Shown here: positions 8,305 through 17,892 of the stretch, piece by piece
Numbering within the stretch: the first letter of the stretch is position 1
Layout of the letters: every line of letters starts with the position of its first letter
NCBI GenBank assembly: GCA_963696025.1
Contig: CAVOII010000013.1
Coordinates: forward strand, 1 to 51,239
Origin: JABCYV01 sp963696025
GTDB lineage: Bacteria > Acidobacteriota > Terriglobia > Terriglobales > Acidobacteriaceae
Direction: 5' to 3'
Length of the DNA: 51,239 bases
Made by a program: the position numbers and the translations under genes
The notes under the pieces: model-generated
Database searches by the model: none
What the model saw: only the letters and a program-made list of their open reading frames with translations
What the model was told of the DNA's origin: nothing

Positions 8305-8724
8305 GTGCGAACATACGGATTTGCGATCGTCGCAGCATTATGTTTAATGGCAATCGCCCCTGCACAGAAGAGTCTGTGCAATCTACCGCTGTGCGTCTTT
8401 TCTCAAAGCTTCGTATCCTCACCGCAGTTTGCATGGAAGGATATTTGCAAGCAACAATTAGGAACAGTTCCTAACACTTGGAATAAGGCGAAAGTTACCG
8501 ATGTTGGTACGGAAACTACGCTGCCCCAAGACGCTCACAGGCTGCGGGTCAAATTCCGGTCGGGAGACTGGCTCGTAACTACTGTGGCGCCGAAAGGACA
8601 CAAACTTCGTATCGGAGAAGACGTGGAAGTAAAGCAGGATGGAAGCCTGCTGAGTATCCGAAGGCGAATCGATACTTTTCGAATCCAAATTACCTGCGTC
8701 CAGCGGCTCGTTTTTGTTGAATAA
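8305..8724 (+). CDS. Secreted hypothetical protein
   Basis: Starts with GTG (MRTYGFAIVAALCLMAIAPA), a plausible Sec signal of about 21 residues. The mature part has paired cysteines and a small beta-rich region (HRLRVKFRSGDWLVTTVAP, LRIGEDVEVKQDGSLLSI). Length 139. Monocistronic, followed at once by a terminator. No family recognised. The start is uncertain because no clear ribosome site precedes it. Confidence 0.5.
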   Translation: MRTYGFAIVAALCLMAIAPAQKSLCNLPLCVFSQSFVSSPQFAWKDICKQQLGTVPNTWNKAKVTDVGTETTLPQDAHRLRVKFRSGDWLVTTVAPKGHKLRIGEDVEVKQDGSLLSIRRRIDTFRIQITCVQRLVFVE

Positions 8725-8725
8725 G

Positions 8726-8758
8726 AGAGCCGTGCGACTTGACCACTTCGGCTCTTTT
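8726..8758 (+). terminator. Intrinsic terminator
   Basis: AGAGCCG (8726-8732) pairs with CGGCTCT (8749-8755) and is followed by TTTT. It begins one base after the stop codon of the secreted protein gene. Confidence 0.75.
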
Positions 8759-8894
8759 GGTCGGATAGATGTTGTAACATTTCTATTACACTCAAAGTCC
8801 CTCAAAGAGCGGTAACTGATTACATCTGTCACCGGGGCAGATGTGGACTGTCGTACCAGAGGAGTACTCGAGGGTCCGGAGCCGCCTTAGTTAT

Positions 8895-9461
8895 CTAATG
8901 TTTTGCGGACGGCCCCGTGGAGGTTGTGCTGGGCGGAGCCGTAGCGGCCTTAGCGTCTCCACGTCGCGTCATGTTGAGATTCGTGTGGTGCAAAAAATAA
9001 CCTTCGCCAAAACCATCCAGCCGGTTGCCATCTGCCGAGAGAGTCAAAGCGTAGCTCTGCTCGTTCGGGCCGAGGAATCGCCTGAGCGTAACCGCGGTTC
9101 CATCGACGCTACCAGTGACCAACGTGTCGAGTTCGGATTTCCCGACGCTGGTATGCCACGTACCTTCTAGCGTCGATCCTGACTGGCGTAGGGCAATCCA
9201 CCCTTGGAAGCGATCATCAAAGTGGGCGAAGCTCCAAGTGCCCGACAGGTCCCCAGGCTCCTGTGCAAGTGCAGGCGCGGGATCGGTGATGTCGTCCGTG
9301 GTATAGACTTTCTTGGCGGTCGTCCCGCGCGTCTCCTTTTGCTGGCGGCTCTTACGTGCAGCGTCACCCAGGGACTGACCGGCGCATAGGGCGCACACGA
9401 GCAGCAGCACCAACCCAAAGCCCGGAACTAGCCGCACAGCGCTCACATTCCCCTCAGACAC
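8895..9461 (-). CDS. Secreted hypothetical protein
   Basis: One hundred and eighty-eight residues. Hydrophobic N-terminal segment (VPGFGLVLLLVCALCAG) acts as a signal peptide. A Lys/Arg/Thr-rich linker follows, then a single beta-rich module starting DLSGTWSFAHFDDRFQGWIA with the pattern GSTLEGTWHTSV and TLSADGNRLDGFGEG, and a low-complexity Thr/Ser/Pro tail. The G-T-W pattern resembles small lipocalin-like or lipid-binding beta modules, but no catalytic motif is visible. Probably periplasmic or extracellular. Confidence 0.6.
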   Translation of the reverse strand: MSEGNVSAVRLVPGFGLVLLLVCALCAGQSLGDAARKSRQQKETRGTTAKKVYTTDDITDPAPALAQEPGDLSGTWSFAHFDDRFQGWIALRQSGSTLEGTWHTSVGKSELDTLVTGSVDGTAVTLRRFLGPNEQSYALTLSADGNRLDGFGEGYFLHHTNLNMTRRGDAKAATAPPSTTSTGPSAKH

Positions 9462-9642
9462 AAGCTCGCGATTTGCCTTCCAACGTACCCCAGCGCACCG
9501 CGGAGCGCAAAATTACGCTGGTAATGTCGCGCCGGCTTCTTCCGTCAACGTATAAAGAAAAAAGAAACTGGAGGACCTTCTCAACCGAAGTTATCCGCTT
9601 ACCGTTACCCGCGCGGTCTCAGGAGTAGCACCGCTGCAGAGA

Positions 9643-10164
9643 TCACATTTCTTTGATCACGAGATGTCGCCGCATCTCCTCCAGGTCAGCGGACCACGTG
9701 CCATCCCACGAGACTTCCACCACCAGCGGGTCGAACCTCCCATTGTGCGCCGAGGCAACCACGGTCACACGCATCGCCTCGCCGCCGACTATAAAGCCCC
9801 GGAAATTGTTCGGGGTAATGTACGTCGAGAGCCTGAAACGCCCAGAGTGTTCGTCAATCGCGCCGAAGTCGCACGTGTCGGAGTCAGCAATCGTCGGGAA
9901 CAACTCATGGAACGTGGGAAACGCCCAGGTCAACTGCAGCGGGGCAACAAGGGGTTCAGCCAAGTATGAACCGTCAGGTCTGCGCTTCGCCAGACCCACA
10001 ACAAGAACACGGACCGCCTCAGCCGGACTCCACAGCCGCCTATTGGCGACGAGGAGATGGTAATAAATCTCCTTTACGCCGTCGTTCCGAGGGTTCAGGT
10101 CACCGCGCTCGTCTCGCAACGCAAGCGCGACCTGCGGCTCAGCAGAAAACTCGCTCACTTCACC
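9643..10164 (-). pseudogene. N-terminally truncated protein of unknown family
   Basis: The frame reads EVSEFSAEPQVALALRDERG, then IYYHLLVANRRLWSPAEAVR, TYITPNNFRGFIVGG and a tail WSADLEEMRRHLVIKEM. It looks like the soluble C-terminal domain of an anchored protein. It has no start of its own: the frame continues upstream only through the antisense-like end of the S53 gene, and the natural-looking sequence begins exactly at that gene's stop codon (10160). The N-terminal anchor was probably lost at a rearrangement breakpoint here. Confidence 0.55.
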
Positions 10165-13100
10165 AAGTGATCTTGAGTTCAGGAGAGATGCTTCCGTCAA
10201 GATCCGAATTGCCAGGATATATGGCAGTAATGGAATATGTTCCGTGGAAATCAAATGTAGTCGTGAATGTCGCCACATGAGTACTCGCGTTAATGACGAC
10301 TGTCCCCATCGTGTGGTTTCCATTTTTAAAGACTACTTCGCCAGTGGCGAAACCGCCGTAAACGCCCTGAGGTAAGGCGGAGAAAGTCACGCGTAGCCCA
10401 AGAGTCGAGGGGTCGCGTACGGCACCGATCTTTGTAGTGGTGGCGGCCTTGTCTACAGTCTCCGTCAACACCGCGGACGTACTATTCGCAAAGGATGAAT
10501 TACCTGCATAGATCGCGGTCATGGAGTGCGTTCCGACCGCAGCCAGTGCCACCGTGAAGCTTGCTTTGCCTCCAGCTAGGTTCGATGTGGCGAGCGAAGC
10601 CGCACCATCATAGAGTGTGACCGTACCCGTAGCTGGCCCTCCAGTGGATGGAGTAACGGTGGCAGTGAACTGAACAGTTTCGCGATAGCTAACGGGGTTC
10701 AAAGATGACGTCAAAGTTATCTTCGTCTGGTCGCCTATACCGAAGCTGATTGTCTTGACGGCTTCCTGGTTCCCGGCATTGTCGGTACTGTAGAAGCTGA
10801 TGGTATAGCTGCCAGTGCCGGAAACCGTGAACGGTGCGGTGTAGCGAAACAATACGCCGCTACCGATTTGATAAACCGTGCCACGCACACCGCTGGTAGC
10901 ATCGGTTGCACTGAGTGCGACTATTACGGGGCCGGTGTAGACGCCATTGACAATCGTGCCAGACAGTTTCGCGGCAGTCACAGGCGGAACAGTATCGTAG
11001 CACACCGGACCATAAGTGTTGTCGGGAGATGCTAGTCCAGCGTTGTCCCAGGCTCTGACATGTACAGTATGACAACCCTGGCCCGCAGCGGATACGAAGG
11101 TATCTCCCAAATCAGTTGTAGTGACCTGCGGTCCAGACTGGTAAGAGTCGCAGCAGCTTTCAGTGAAATCCCGATAAACATCGCCCGGGTCCACATCCCA
11201 CTTACCCGTAAAGCCGGCGAGCCCATTCGGAGGCAATCCCGTGGCGCTGGTGTCTTTCGCCAGCCAAAAGACGCCCTGGTCCGAGTTATACCATTGACCT
11301 ATCGTCGGGCCTTGAAAGGTAATCGTTGGCGGACCAAAATCATCGGCTATCGCAGTATTGAAAAGCCACGCCAGCTGAAGCATATTCACCGAACCCCATC
11401 CAGTCACTAGATCGTATCCGGTCGCCGCGCAATAAGCGCTGAGTTCATTCGCTATAGTTACGTCGTTGGAGTTACATCCCATAGTGATGTCATAAAAAGG
11501 ATAGTGTGGGGCAAACGCATTGAAGCCTTCATCATAAATAACCTGGTTGGGCTGCCCCAGCGGCGCACACGGCGTTAGCCCATTACAGTCCGCCCCCATG
11601 ACAGCTCCGATATAAAGAAGGTACGCATTCTCCTGGGCGAAAAAACCTGCCATCTCGGGTCCGGCAATGCTGGTCCCACCGACATCCTTTGACAGGCCTT
11701 GGACATAAACCGTCTGGGAAGTATTCGGATCGGCATTCAATGCGAGATCAGGAACACTGCGACTGCTCGCGCCACAAGCAGGATTTTGCTGCTGATAATC
11801 GGGCGCGGCGAACACCTTGCTGCATCCACCCCCGCTGCCGCCATCGTTGTTTGTGCTACAAGAGCCGCTGGCAGTACCCCCGGTCCAGGCGACTTCTGTG
11901 GGATCCAGGGGCGTCCCCTCCTTCAAGCGCAGCTTCGTCCCCCCAACCGTCAGCATGTACGGATCATCTCCAGGCCAAGCGACGCTGACCGTCTGGCAAT
12001 CTGACGTCGAACCGTGATCGCCCGATATCGCTATGAGCGTCCAACCCTGCGCCACCATGGCGCCGAAAATTTCGTGCTGTGTATCCATCGTGCCTGTATC
12101 GTTGCAGTTGTTCTCGTCGCAGTAATGGCTGTTCTCAAACACACGAGCGTAACCGTCGCTTAGTATCTGATTGAAAATGTCAGTCCACGTTGAACTTTGA
12201 TTGGTCGCGCCTTCATAGAGGTAAATCATCGCGGTGTTCTGATAAGCGCCGAAACTATTGGCCATCGCCGTGGCCCATTCCAGATCTAAAGTTCCTTCTC
12301 CGTCAAAGTCGGTGGGAGTCCCATCTACGTAATACATCTGGTAATGGTAGGCGAGATAGGGATAGGTGGTCTGAAAGCCTGCGATATCGCTTCCATTGTT
12401 GTAACCAAACGTTGCAATGGCAATTGAGCTTTCTGGAGGTGTAACGTTTGCGTTGCTCAGCGGGTTGCAGCAGTGACCCAGGTGGTTCAAGGCAATAGTG
12501 TCATACCCATAGGAACTGTAAATGTTAGCGGGAGTGTAAGCGCCATTCACGGCGGACAAGTTGGCTGGCAGCTTTGTCGCGTCACCATTGGCCTGCCCAG
12601 ACGGGCCTGCCGATACGTTCGATCCAGCGGAATACATAACATTTTCCGGTTCCCCTTGCGGTTCCACAGAAAAATGATTCGCCGATTTTAGAACCTGGTA
12701 ATCATTAAGGCCGATTACCGAATGCAGAATGCCACCCAGTGACGCAGGGATCGAGGGCGCGCGGTCATTGGAAAAGAATGTCTTTTCACCCATTGCGTAA
12801 CGATTAATGCTCACGTTGACAGCTTTCTCGATGGCGGCCACCGGACCTTCGACATCAACCACTAAACGATTGGGAAAACGATGCGTAATAGTCAATCCTT
12901 GGTTTGCCGCCCACGCCAGCACCGCCTGTTCGTTAGCCGCCGAAGGCGCAAAACGTTCGTTCCATTCAGCCGCGGTAAGGAAATGGTGGAAACGAGGAGA
13001 ATTTCGATCCTGCAGGTCATGGATGAGTTGTTGTTCTTCATCCGGACGGGATGGTTCAAGGCCAAGAACCAGTCGCAGCTTTTGATTTGGATCCACATGT

Positions 13101-13252
13101 TCAACCAGTTGCGCTTTATCGCCAACTGGCCACGGGGGCAAACCGCCCGTGGGATGTATAGTCGCTTCAGGTGATTGCGCCGCCAGACAGGCCGTCATCG
13201 CCGCCGAGAGCACACACAATAGCACTGCGACCTTGCTGATTTGTCTTTTCAT
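10160..13252 (-). CDS. Secreted S53 (sedolisin/kumamolisin-type) peptidase with Ig-like repeats
   Basis: Acid serine-carboxyl endopeptidase, 1030 residues. Signal peptide MKRQISKVAVLLCVLSAAM…LAAQ. Activation prodomain at about 40-200 (RFHHFLTAAEWNERFAPS). Catalytic domain at about 210-620, with the Glu/Asp pair in DFDGEGTLDLEW and the serine in GGTSIAGPEMAG. A calcium-site-like C-terminal motif follows (ATGYDLVTGWGSVN). Beyond it are a cysteine-containing linker and two or more bacterial Ig-like domains (TSSLNPVSYRETVQFTATVT, SMTAIYAGNSSF, SITAIYPGNSD), which probably bind surfaces or polymers. The start at 13252 has GGAGACC just upstream; longer frames add no signal. Proteolysis of external protein for nutrition is the usual role. 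Confidence 0.93.
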   Translation of the reverse strand: MKRQISKVAVLLCVLSAAMTACLAAQSPEATIHPTGGLPPWPVGDKAQLVEHVDPNQKLRLVLGLEPSRPDEEQQLIHDLQDRNSPRFHHFLTAAEWNERFAPSAANEQAVLAWAANQGLTITHRFPNRLVVDVEGPVAAIEKAVNVSINRYAMGEKTFFSNDRAPSIPASLGGILHSVIGLNDYQVLKSANHFSVEPQGEPENVMYSAGSNVSAGPSGQANGDATKLPANLSAVNGAYTPANIYSSYGYDTIALNHLGHCCNPLSNANVTPPESSIAIATFGYNNGSDIAGFQTTYPYLAYHYQMYYVDGTPTDFDGEGTLDLEWATAMANSFGAYQNTAMIYLYEGATNQSSTWTDIFNQILSDGYARVFENSHYCDENNCNDTGTMDTQHEIFGAMVAQGWTLIAISGDHGSTSDCQTVSVAWPGDDPYMLTVGGTKLRLKEGTPLDPTEVAWTGGTASGSCSTNNDGGSGGGCSKVFAAPDYQQQNPACGASSRSVPDLALNADPNTSQTVYVQGLSKDVGGTSIAGPEMAGFFAQENAYLLYIGAVMGADCNGLTPCAPLGQPNQVIYDEGFNAFAPHYPFYDITMGCNSNDVTIANELSAYCAATGYDLVTGWGSVNMLQLAWLFNTAIADDFGPPTITFQGPTIGQWYNSDQGVFWLAKDTSATGLPPNGLAGFTGKWDVDPGDVYRDFTESCCDSYQSGPQVTTTDLGDTFVSAAGQGCHTVHVRAWDNAGLASPDNTYGPVCYDTVPPVTAAKLSGTIVNGVYTGPVIVALSATDATSGVRGTVYQIGSGVLFRYTAPFTVSGTGSYTISFYSTDNAGNQEAVKTISFGIGDQTKITLTSSLNPVSYRETVQFTATVTPSTGGPATGTVTLYDGAASLATSNLAGGKASFTVALAAVGTHSMTAIYAGNSSFANSTSAVLTETVDKAATTTKIGAVRDPSTLGLRVTFSALPQGVYGGFATGEVVFKNGNHTMGTVVINASTHVATFTTTFDFHGTYSITAIYPGNSDLDGSISPELKITW

Positions 13253-13483
13253 AAGGTCTCCTTTTTTCGGGCCGGAAGACCGAACGTTGGTGCGGGACAT
13301 AAGATCCTCGTTTGCTGGTTTCGAAGCGCTGGTTAAGTTTGAAGCAAACAACTTCGGGCATTGAGAAGTTCTCTCAGGAGGCCCCCAATTCGTGCGCTCG
13401 CGCCAAGTACATCGCACGCATCCTGCCAGTTTGTTAACGCTGACATACAAAGCCGAAAAACCAGAATTTTCATTGCATTGCAA

Positions 13484-13868
13484 GTGTGAAGAGGGGTTTT
13501 GCCCGAGCCTCGGGCGTGTTCGGAAGCTATCTGAAAGATAGAGGTAAGGCTATCGATTCGGATAGCGCTCTAGCCCGTACTCGGTCGTCGTAAACGCCGT
13601 GAAAACGACTCGCGCCGCCAGAGAGCCCCCAAGGAATCCCGTAATAGCGAGAGTTCCTCTCCTCCCTACGAAGGGAATCGGAAATAGCAAGCAAAAGACG
13701 ACACGTCAGCACAAATGTTTTTGTAGTTGCTGGGCGGGGCTGGCAAATCAGTTTGAAGCGGCCAACGTTGCTATGGGTAATTTCTCGGAAGGAAGATAGG
13801 GCAAGTCCCTCCGCGAAAACAACTTGCACGACGCCTGGGGAGTCAGCTGTTGCAAAATCTTAGTTAGT
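13484..13868. other. Gene-free stretch upstream of the S53 gene
   Basis: No frame with a credible start or known motif was found on either strand. The first part is the likely promoter and leader of the minus-strand peptidase gene. The rest runs into the hairpin at the edge of the IS91-type remnant. Confidence 0.4.
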
Positions 13869-13947
13869 CCCCTATCGACAAGTGCGCCGGCGCGGAACCT
13901 TGCGCGTGAGGCGATGAAGCATCACGCCGGCGCACTTGCGATAGGGG
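13869..13947. repeat. Long hairpin at the edge of the IS91-type remnant
   Basis: Arms CCCCTATCGACAAGTGCGCC… (13869-13893) and its complement at 13925-13947 pair over about 23 bases with one bulged base. IS91-family elements end in such palindromes, so this may be a terminus. Confidence 0.7.
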
Positions 13948-14205
13948 GATTTGTACGAAGCCGCTGGCGCGGCGGACGCGGTGGAGCTATGGGTTTTGCA
14001 TGGGCGATTCGCGATTTGTTCGTCGAACTGGAGGGTTGGACGGGTTGGCGAGGCGAGTCGGTAGCAGCTTCCATAGCTGCAAACGACGATAGGGTGAGGA
14101 TGATTTACGGAAGTTAGGGCGGGATGGAAGCGGACAGCAGTGAGTAGAGACACTACGGCTGGCGGAGCGGAAGCTCGTGCGGTGGAGAGCAGCATGGTTG
14201 GTTGA

Positions 14206-14675
14206 TTAGGAAGAGTCAAGGAGCGCGCTCCTGGGGGTGAGTTGCCCAGCCGTCAGTACAGAAAGTCGTTCGACGATGACCATGGGAGTGGAACATTTTG
14301 GACAGCGGAAACAAGTGGGCTGGGTGGGGGACGAAGTAGTGGCTGCGGATGGGTGCGGCAGGGGCTGGTCGGCGAGCAGGCGCTGACAGAGGGGCAGTAG
14401 AGTGGCGCGCCGGCGATTGGCCAGGAAGCCGAAAGAGCGGATGCGGACAAAGCCGCGAGGCAGGACGTGTGATCACGGCAACTGTTATAAGAGGTGGTGC
14501 GATAGCCACAGCGAGGGCACTTATCACGATGCCCACCGAGTACCGCGGTGCGGCAGCGAGCGATCGCGCGCAGCACTTTCCGGTGGGCCCAGTGGATCCA
14601 GCGGAAGTTGTGCTGAATGAAGCGATCGCCTTGGGCGCGAACGATATCGGCCAGCTCGAGGAGGGGCCGAGTCAT
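14206..14675 (-). pseudogene. IS91-family transposase with internal deletion
   Basis: ATG at 14675 begins MTRPLLELADIVRAQGDRF, then IARCRTAVLGGHRDKCPRCG and YNSCRDH, the zinc-finger N-terminus of IS91 (Y2/HUH) transposases. After about 95 residues the frame shifts. A different frame continues as RGFVRIRSFGFLANRRRATL, CPKCSTPMVIVERL, and stops at 14206, the family's C-terminus. The whole central part, including the HUH and catalytic tyrosine region, is missing (about 200 residues). A relic, but possibly mobilisable in trans. Confidence 0.85.
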
Positions 14676-14699
14676 TTTTTCTTCAGTCTGCGAGAACGT

Positions 14700-14965
14700 T
14701 GGACGCCGTCGAGGCTGGAGACTTGCAGCGCATCGAGCGGATTGGGGATGGCCTGCAGATGCTTGGGCGAGAGATGCACCCATCGTACCGCAAGAACCTA
14801 CGTTCGCATCGTCCGCGATTTAGCGGAGTATTTTCACCAGCCACCTGACAAGCTTGGGCCCGAGCAAATTCGGCAGTATCAGGCTCATCTGTTCGAAGCG
14901 AAGAAGTTTGCTCCTGCCACGGTCAGTCAGTATGTGTCCGCGTTGCGACGCCGGAGTTCCTCCAG
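14700..14965 (+). pseudogene. N-terminal stub of a tyrosine recombinase
   Basis: Residues RTARTYVRIVRDLAEYFHQP and LGPEQIRQYQAHLFEAKKFA, then TVSQYVSALR, are the SAM-like core-binding domain of phage-integrase-type recombinases of the kind found beside IS91-family transposases. The expected upstream helix (IERIGDGLQMLGREM) is in another frame, so a frameshift occurred near 14780. The catalytic domain is absent: after 14965 the sequence is unrelated. Confidence 0.7.
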
Positions 14966-15094
14966 CATCTTTTTGCGTAGTTGGGGTCACGGGGACCTCC
15001 TTTTTCCGCTGACCCAACTTATCTCAAACCCTCCACAACTGCCGATCCTCGAACACGCGGTAGCGTCCGCCGCGTCAGCGGCTTCGTACAAATC

Positions 15095-15618
15095 GCGATT
15101 ACACTCATAGTCCCCGCTGATTCCGGTACCAGTCTGTGTCCGATACGTTGAGTCTCGCCAAGATTGTCTGCGAGGTCGAGTTCAAGCTGCTACACCTAAT
15201 TCGATGTTCGGGCGAAGAGTCTACAGGCGGACTGGACTCGATCCTTTGGTATGCAGGGCTTGACGGCGGTATTCCGGGTGCGCCAGGCTAGGGGGAAGGG
15301 TCGTGATGGCTTGGGACAGATTGCATAGATTGGCCTCCGCAGGGTCGCACGGCGCAGGGACAAAATTGTGAATGGTTGCTCCCGACGCGAAAGGGTGGTA
15401 TGCCTTCCAGGGGTATACCGGAGGGCAAAACTTGGCCAGGGAATGCTTCCAGTCTAGCACCGAAAACCAGTTTCCCCAACGTTCTCAAACCGGAGTCAGT
15501 TCGCAACTGAGTTCGCGGGATGGTCACCATGGTTCTGACTGGAGCCAAAAGCCTGGGGACAAGCTTGGGGAACAACCATGGCGTTCACAACCGTGGGAGC
15601 TTCCCTTCTATGCATGCG
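15095..15618. other. Gene-free stretch between the IS91 relic and the broken PDZ gene
   Basis: No frame here has a credible start and recognisable sequence. It probably joins pieces of decayed DNA. The first 60 bases include a sequence (GTGTCCGATACGTTGAG) faintly like the 47-bp tandem repeat at 4366, but the match is too poor to call. Confidence 0.35.
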
Positions 15619-17096
15619 CTATCGGTCAATGTTCTGCTGGAGAAGCTCTGCCAGCCCTTCGCGGCTGCTGACGTTCAAGGTGTTCGCGGCAAGGTTCTCC
15701 AGTATTTGCTGCGCGTCGTAGGAACTGCGGAAGAATGCGCGGTCGAGCCGCGTGCGCACGCGACGATGAACTTGTGTCGCGGCAGAGATCAGCAACACGC
15801 CGAAGGCTGCGCCCACGGGTATCGCTGCCCTCGATCCGGCGGAGAAGTGGCGCGAGAACGCCTGCCCGAACCAGAACGTCAGACCCACCGAAACCGCAAG
15901 AATCAGGAAGACGAATCCGCGCTCGACGACAAAATATCTTGCGCTCCGTTTCAGCAGTACCGGAACGTCCATTACACGATGCTTCACCACCGCGTAGGCG
16001 AAGGAGAGGGGAAACAGAAAAAGCAGGAACACACACACGAAAGTAAGCCAGAAGGGAACGATGTAGTGAAGGCTGTCCTCGGCCGCCCGCATCGCTACGA
16101 CCGGAGTGACTCCCACTGCAGTGCCCCAGAGAATCACCTTGAGTTTGCGGCGGTCAGCGGCGTTGGAAGCGCTCAACACATTCAACACCAGCGAGAACAC
16201 GCCGAGCAAAAGGGCTCCGTAACCAGTGATCATATTCGCGTTCCGCGCGATCCGATAAGGCATAACTGCAGCAATAAAGGGCAATGTCTCGGAGTCGCCG
16301 TGCCGATAACCTCCGAGGCCTAGGCAGAGGCCAATCACAGGCAGCACCCACTTCAGCCAGGGGACTTTGCGGTCAATCGGGGAGCGCGTGGGGAACACCG
16401 CGAAGAAGAAGTAGAACAGTCCGGGAAGTATGCTGTTCGCGACGGTACGGTAGGCGAGGAGGCAGGAGCGAAGATTGCGTGGCGCGGTGGCAAATTCGTT
16501 TGGCATCGGCGCAGCCGTGATGAAGGTCGCAAATACCAGCGCCAGCAGCCATGCATTGCGATCTTCCACGCGCAGAAACAGCACCGCCAATCCCACGATA
16601 AGGAACGCGAGAGGATATGAGTCCTGGGCCTCCGCCGCGACGGAGCGTGCGAGGCTCTTGGTGTCGCCAGCGCCTTGTTTGGCGCGAAACCAAGGCGTGA
16701 AGACCAAGGGCTGTGATTGTCCCGGCCGCCGCACGGTCAGGGTCACTGTGTCTCCGGGTTGTGACCTCAGCCACGTGCGATTCTCCAATCCGCTCCACGC
16801 CGATGCCGAATCTGCGCTGCTTCCGTTAATCGCGACGATGAGGTCATTCATCTTCAATCCCGCCTTTCTGCTGGGCTGTTCGGGTGCACGTCGTCAATCT
16901 CAACTCCGGCGGAAGAGTAGAATGCGTCGATCCCGATTTCGACCTGCGTTACCTGCAGTGGACGGCGAACGTAGTACATCCACGCTGCGCTGTAGAGAAT
17001 GGTCAGCGCCGCGAGCAGGACCGCCGCGGCATACTGCAGCGGCCGATAATTGCGACCGCGCGTTGCGGTCAATGCTTCGCGGCTTTGGGTTCTCAT
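15619..17096 (-). pseudogene. PDZ and seven-helix membrane sensor-like protein, frameshifted and C-terminally truncated
   Basis: The N-terminal part (from 17096) has one membrane helix (YAAAVLLAALTILYSAAWMY) and the first half of a PDZ domain (VEIDDVHPNSPAER), then hits a stop. The next frame resumes with GLKMNDLIVAINGSSADSA, the second half of the PDZ. One missing base near 16857 (a G expected in GAAAGGGCGGGA) explains the break. About seven membrane helices follow, then a short coiled region ending QQNIDR at 15619. Related sensor proteins continue into a GAF/kinase or phosphatase output domain, which is lost here. Regulatory membrane protein, presumably inactive. Confidence 0.75.
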
Positions 17097-17185
17097 GGTT
17101 GCGCCGAAAACTAAGCACAGTGTAGTTCAATCGCAGATGCGCATTTAGCACCTAGCCGTTAACTCCTCGCAAACAGAAGAGGGCG

Positions 17186-17281
17186 GTGGTTGTCAATCCG
17201 GAAAATTACGAGTTGTGGCTCGATCCGGGATGCAGGGATTCCGGAGCATTGTCGGAGCGGCCGTTTCGCCACTCAGCGTGA
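17186..17281 (+). pseudogene. Fragment of a SRAP (YedK/HMCES-like) protein
   Basis: Thirty-one codons beginning VVVNPENYELWLDPG. This pattern matches the C-terminal segment of SOS-response-associated peptidases, which crosslink to abasic sites in single-stranded DNA. The catalytic N-terminal Cys2 part is missing and the frame ends in TGA at 17279. Call rests on one short motif. Confidence 0.4.
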
Positions 17282-17892
17282 ACAGTTAGCTTTGCCGAAA
17301 TGCGGCGGAGCACGGTTGGCAAGCGGAGGAATAGCCTCAGCAAACCGCTTGCACGCGTCAACGATTGGAACTTCACTGTCATCGACTAGCACATGATCGA
17401 GAAGCAATATCTCCATCGCCCTGCGAGCTGCTTGAACAGTCCCAGACCTTCTCCACTCCGCTCAACCCACTCAAGAAATCCGTCAGCCTGAGCTCTGGAA
17501 CATTAGCACTGGTGTGGGCCCCGAGTTCCGAGAAATAGGCCACCTATGTCGTCGGAAAGCTGAGCTGCGTGAACCCAGTGCAATGATTCTGCCCGGAGAG
17601 TCCAGTTATCGGAAACTGCGAGCACAAGAAGTCGGCCGCATATCTGGAACGAAAAGCGCCGTTGGCTTCGCCGATCCACATGGCTGCGTAATCGGCGACT
17701 CGCGGAACTGCCGTCCCAGCCCAACGCCCCAGATACGGGCTTCTGGGAACTTACAAAAGGCTGCCGATTCGGCGTCACTGGGACGGATAACGGGCTACCC
17801 GTGGAAGTGGCCGAACCGAGTGGGTGATGCAAAATGCATTAGCACCGGCACATGTCCCTCGCGAGCGCGTAGGTCGGTGGCCCACGGATTTG
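17282..17892. other. Decayed stretch with no complete gene
   Basis: No frame has both a start and recognisable sequence. A minus-strand frame at about 17282-17450 (MEILLLDHVLVDDSEVPIVD, then FAEAIPPLANRAPPHFGK) looks protein-like and may be the tail of a lost gene. The rest gives only short frames on both strands. Confidence 0.35.

Larger units (their letters stand above)
13947..15094. mobile_element. Decayed composite element bounded by 32-bp inverted repeats
   Basis: Bases 13947-13978 and 15063-15094 are inverted copies (31 of 32 identical; core GGCTTCGTACAAATC). Between them lie an internally deleted IS91-family transposase on the minus strand and the N-terminal stub of a tyrosine recombinase on the plus strand. 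In IS91-like elements a tyrosine recombinase often accompanies the transposase. Here they diverge and both are broken, so the unit should be inactive alone. Confidence 0.6.

Noticed and set aside
13872..14219. Minus-strand frame of 115 codons in the IS91 relic
   Set aside because: It crosses the hairpin and inverted repeats and has shadow composition; the transposase remnant ends in another frame.
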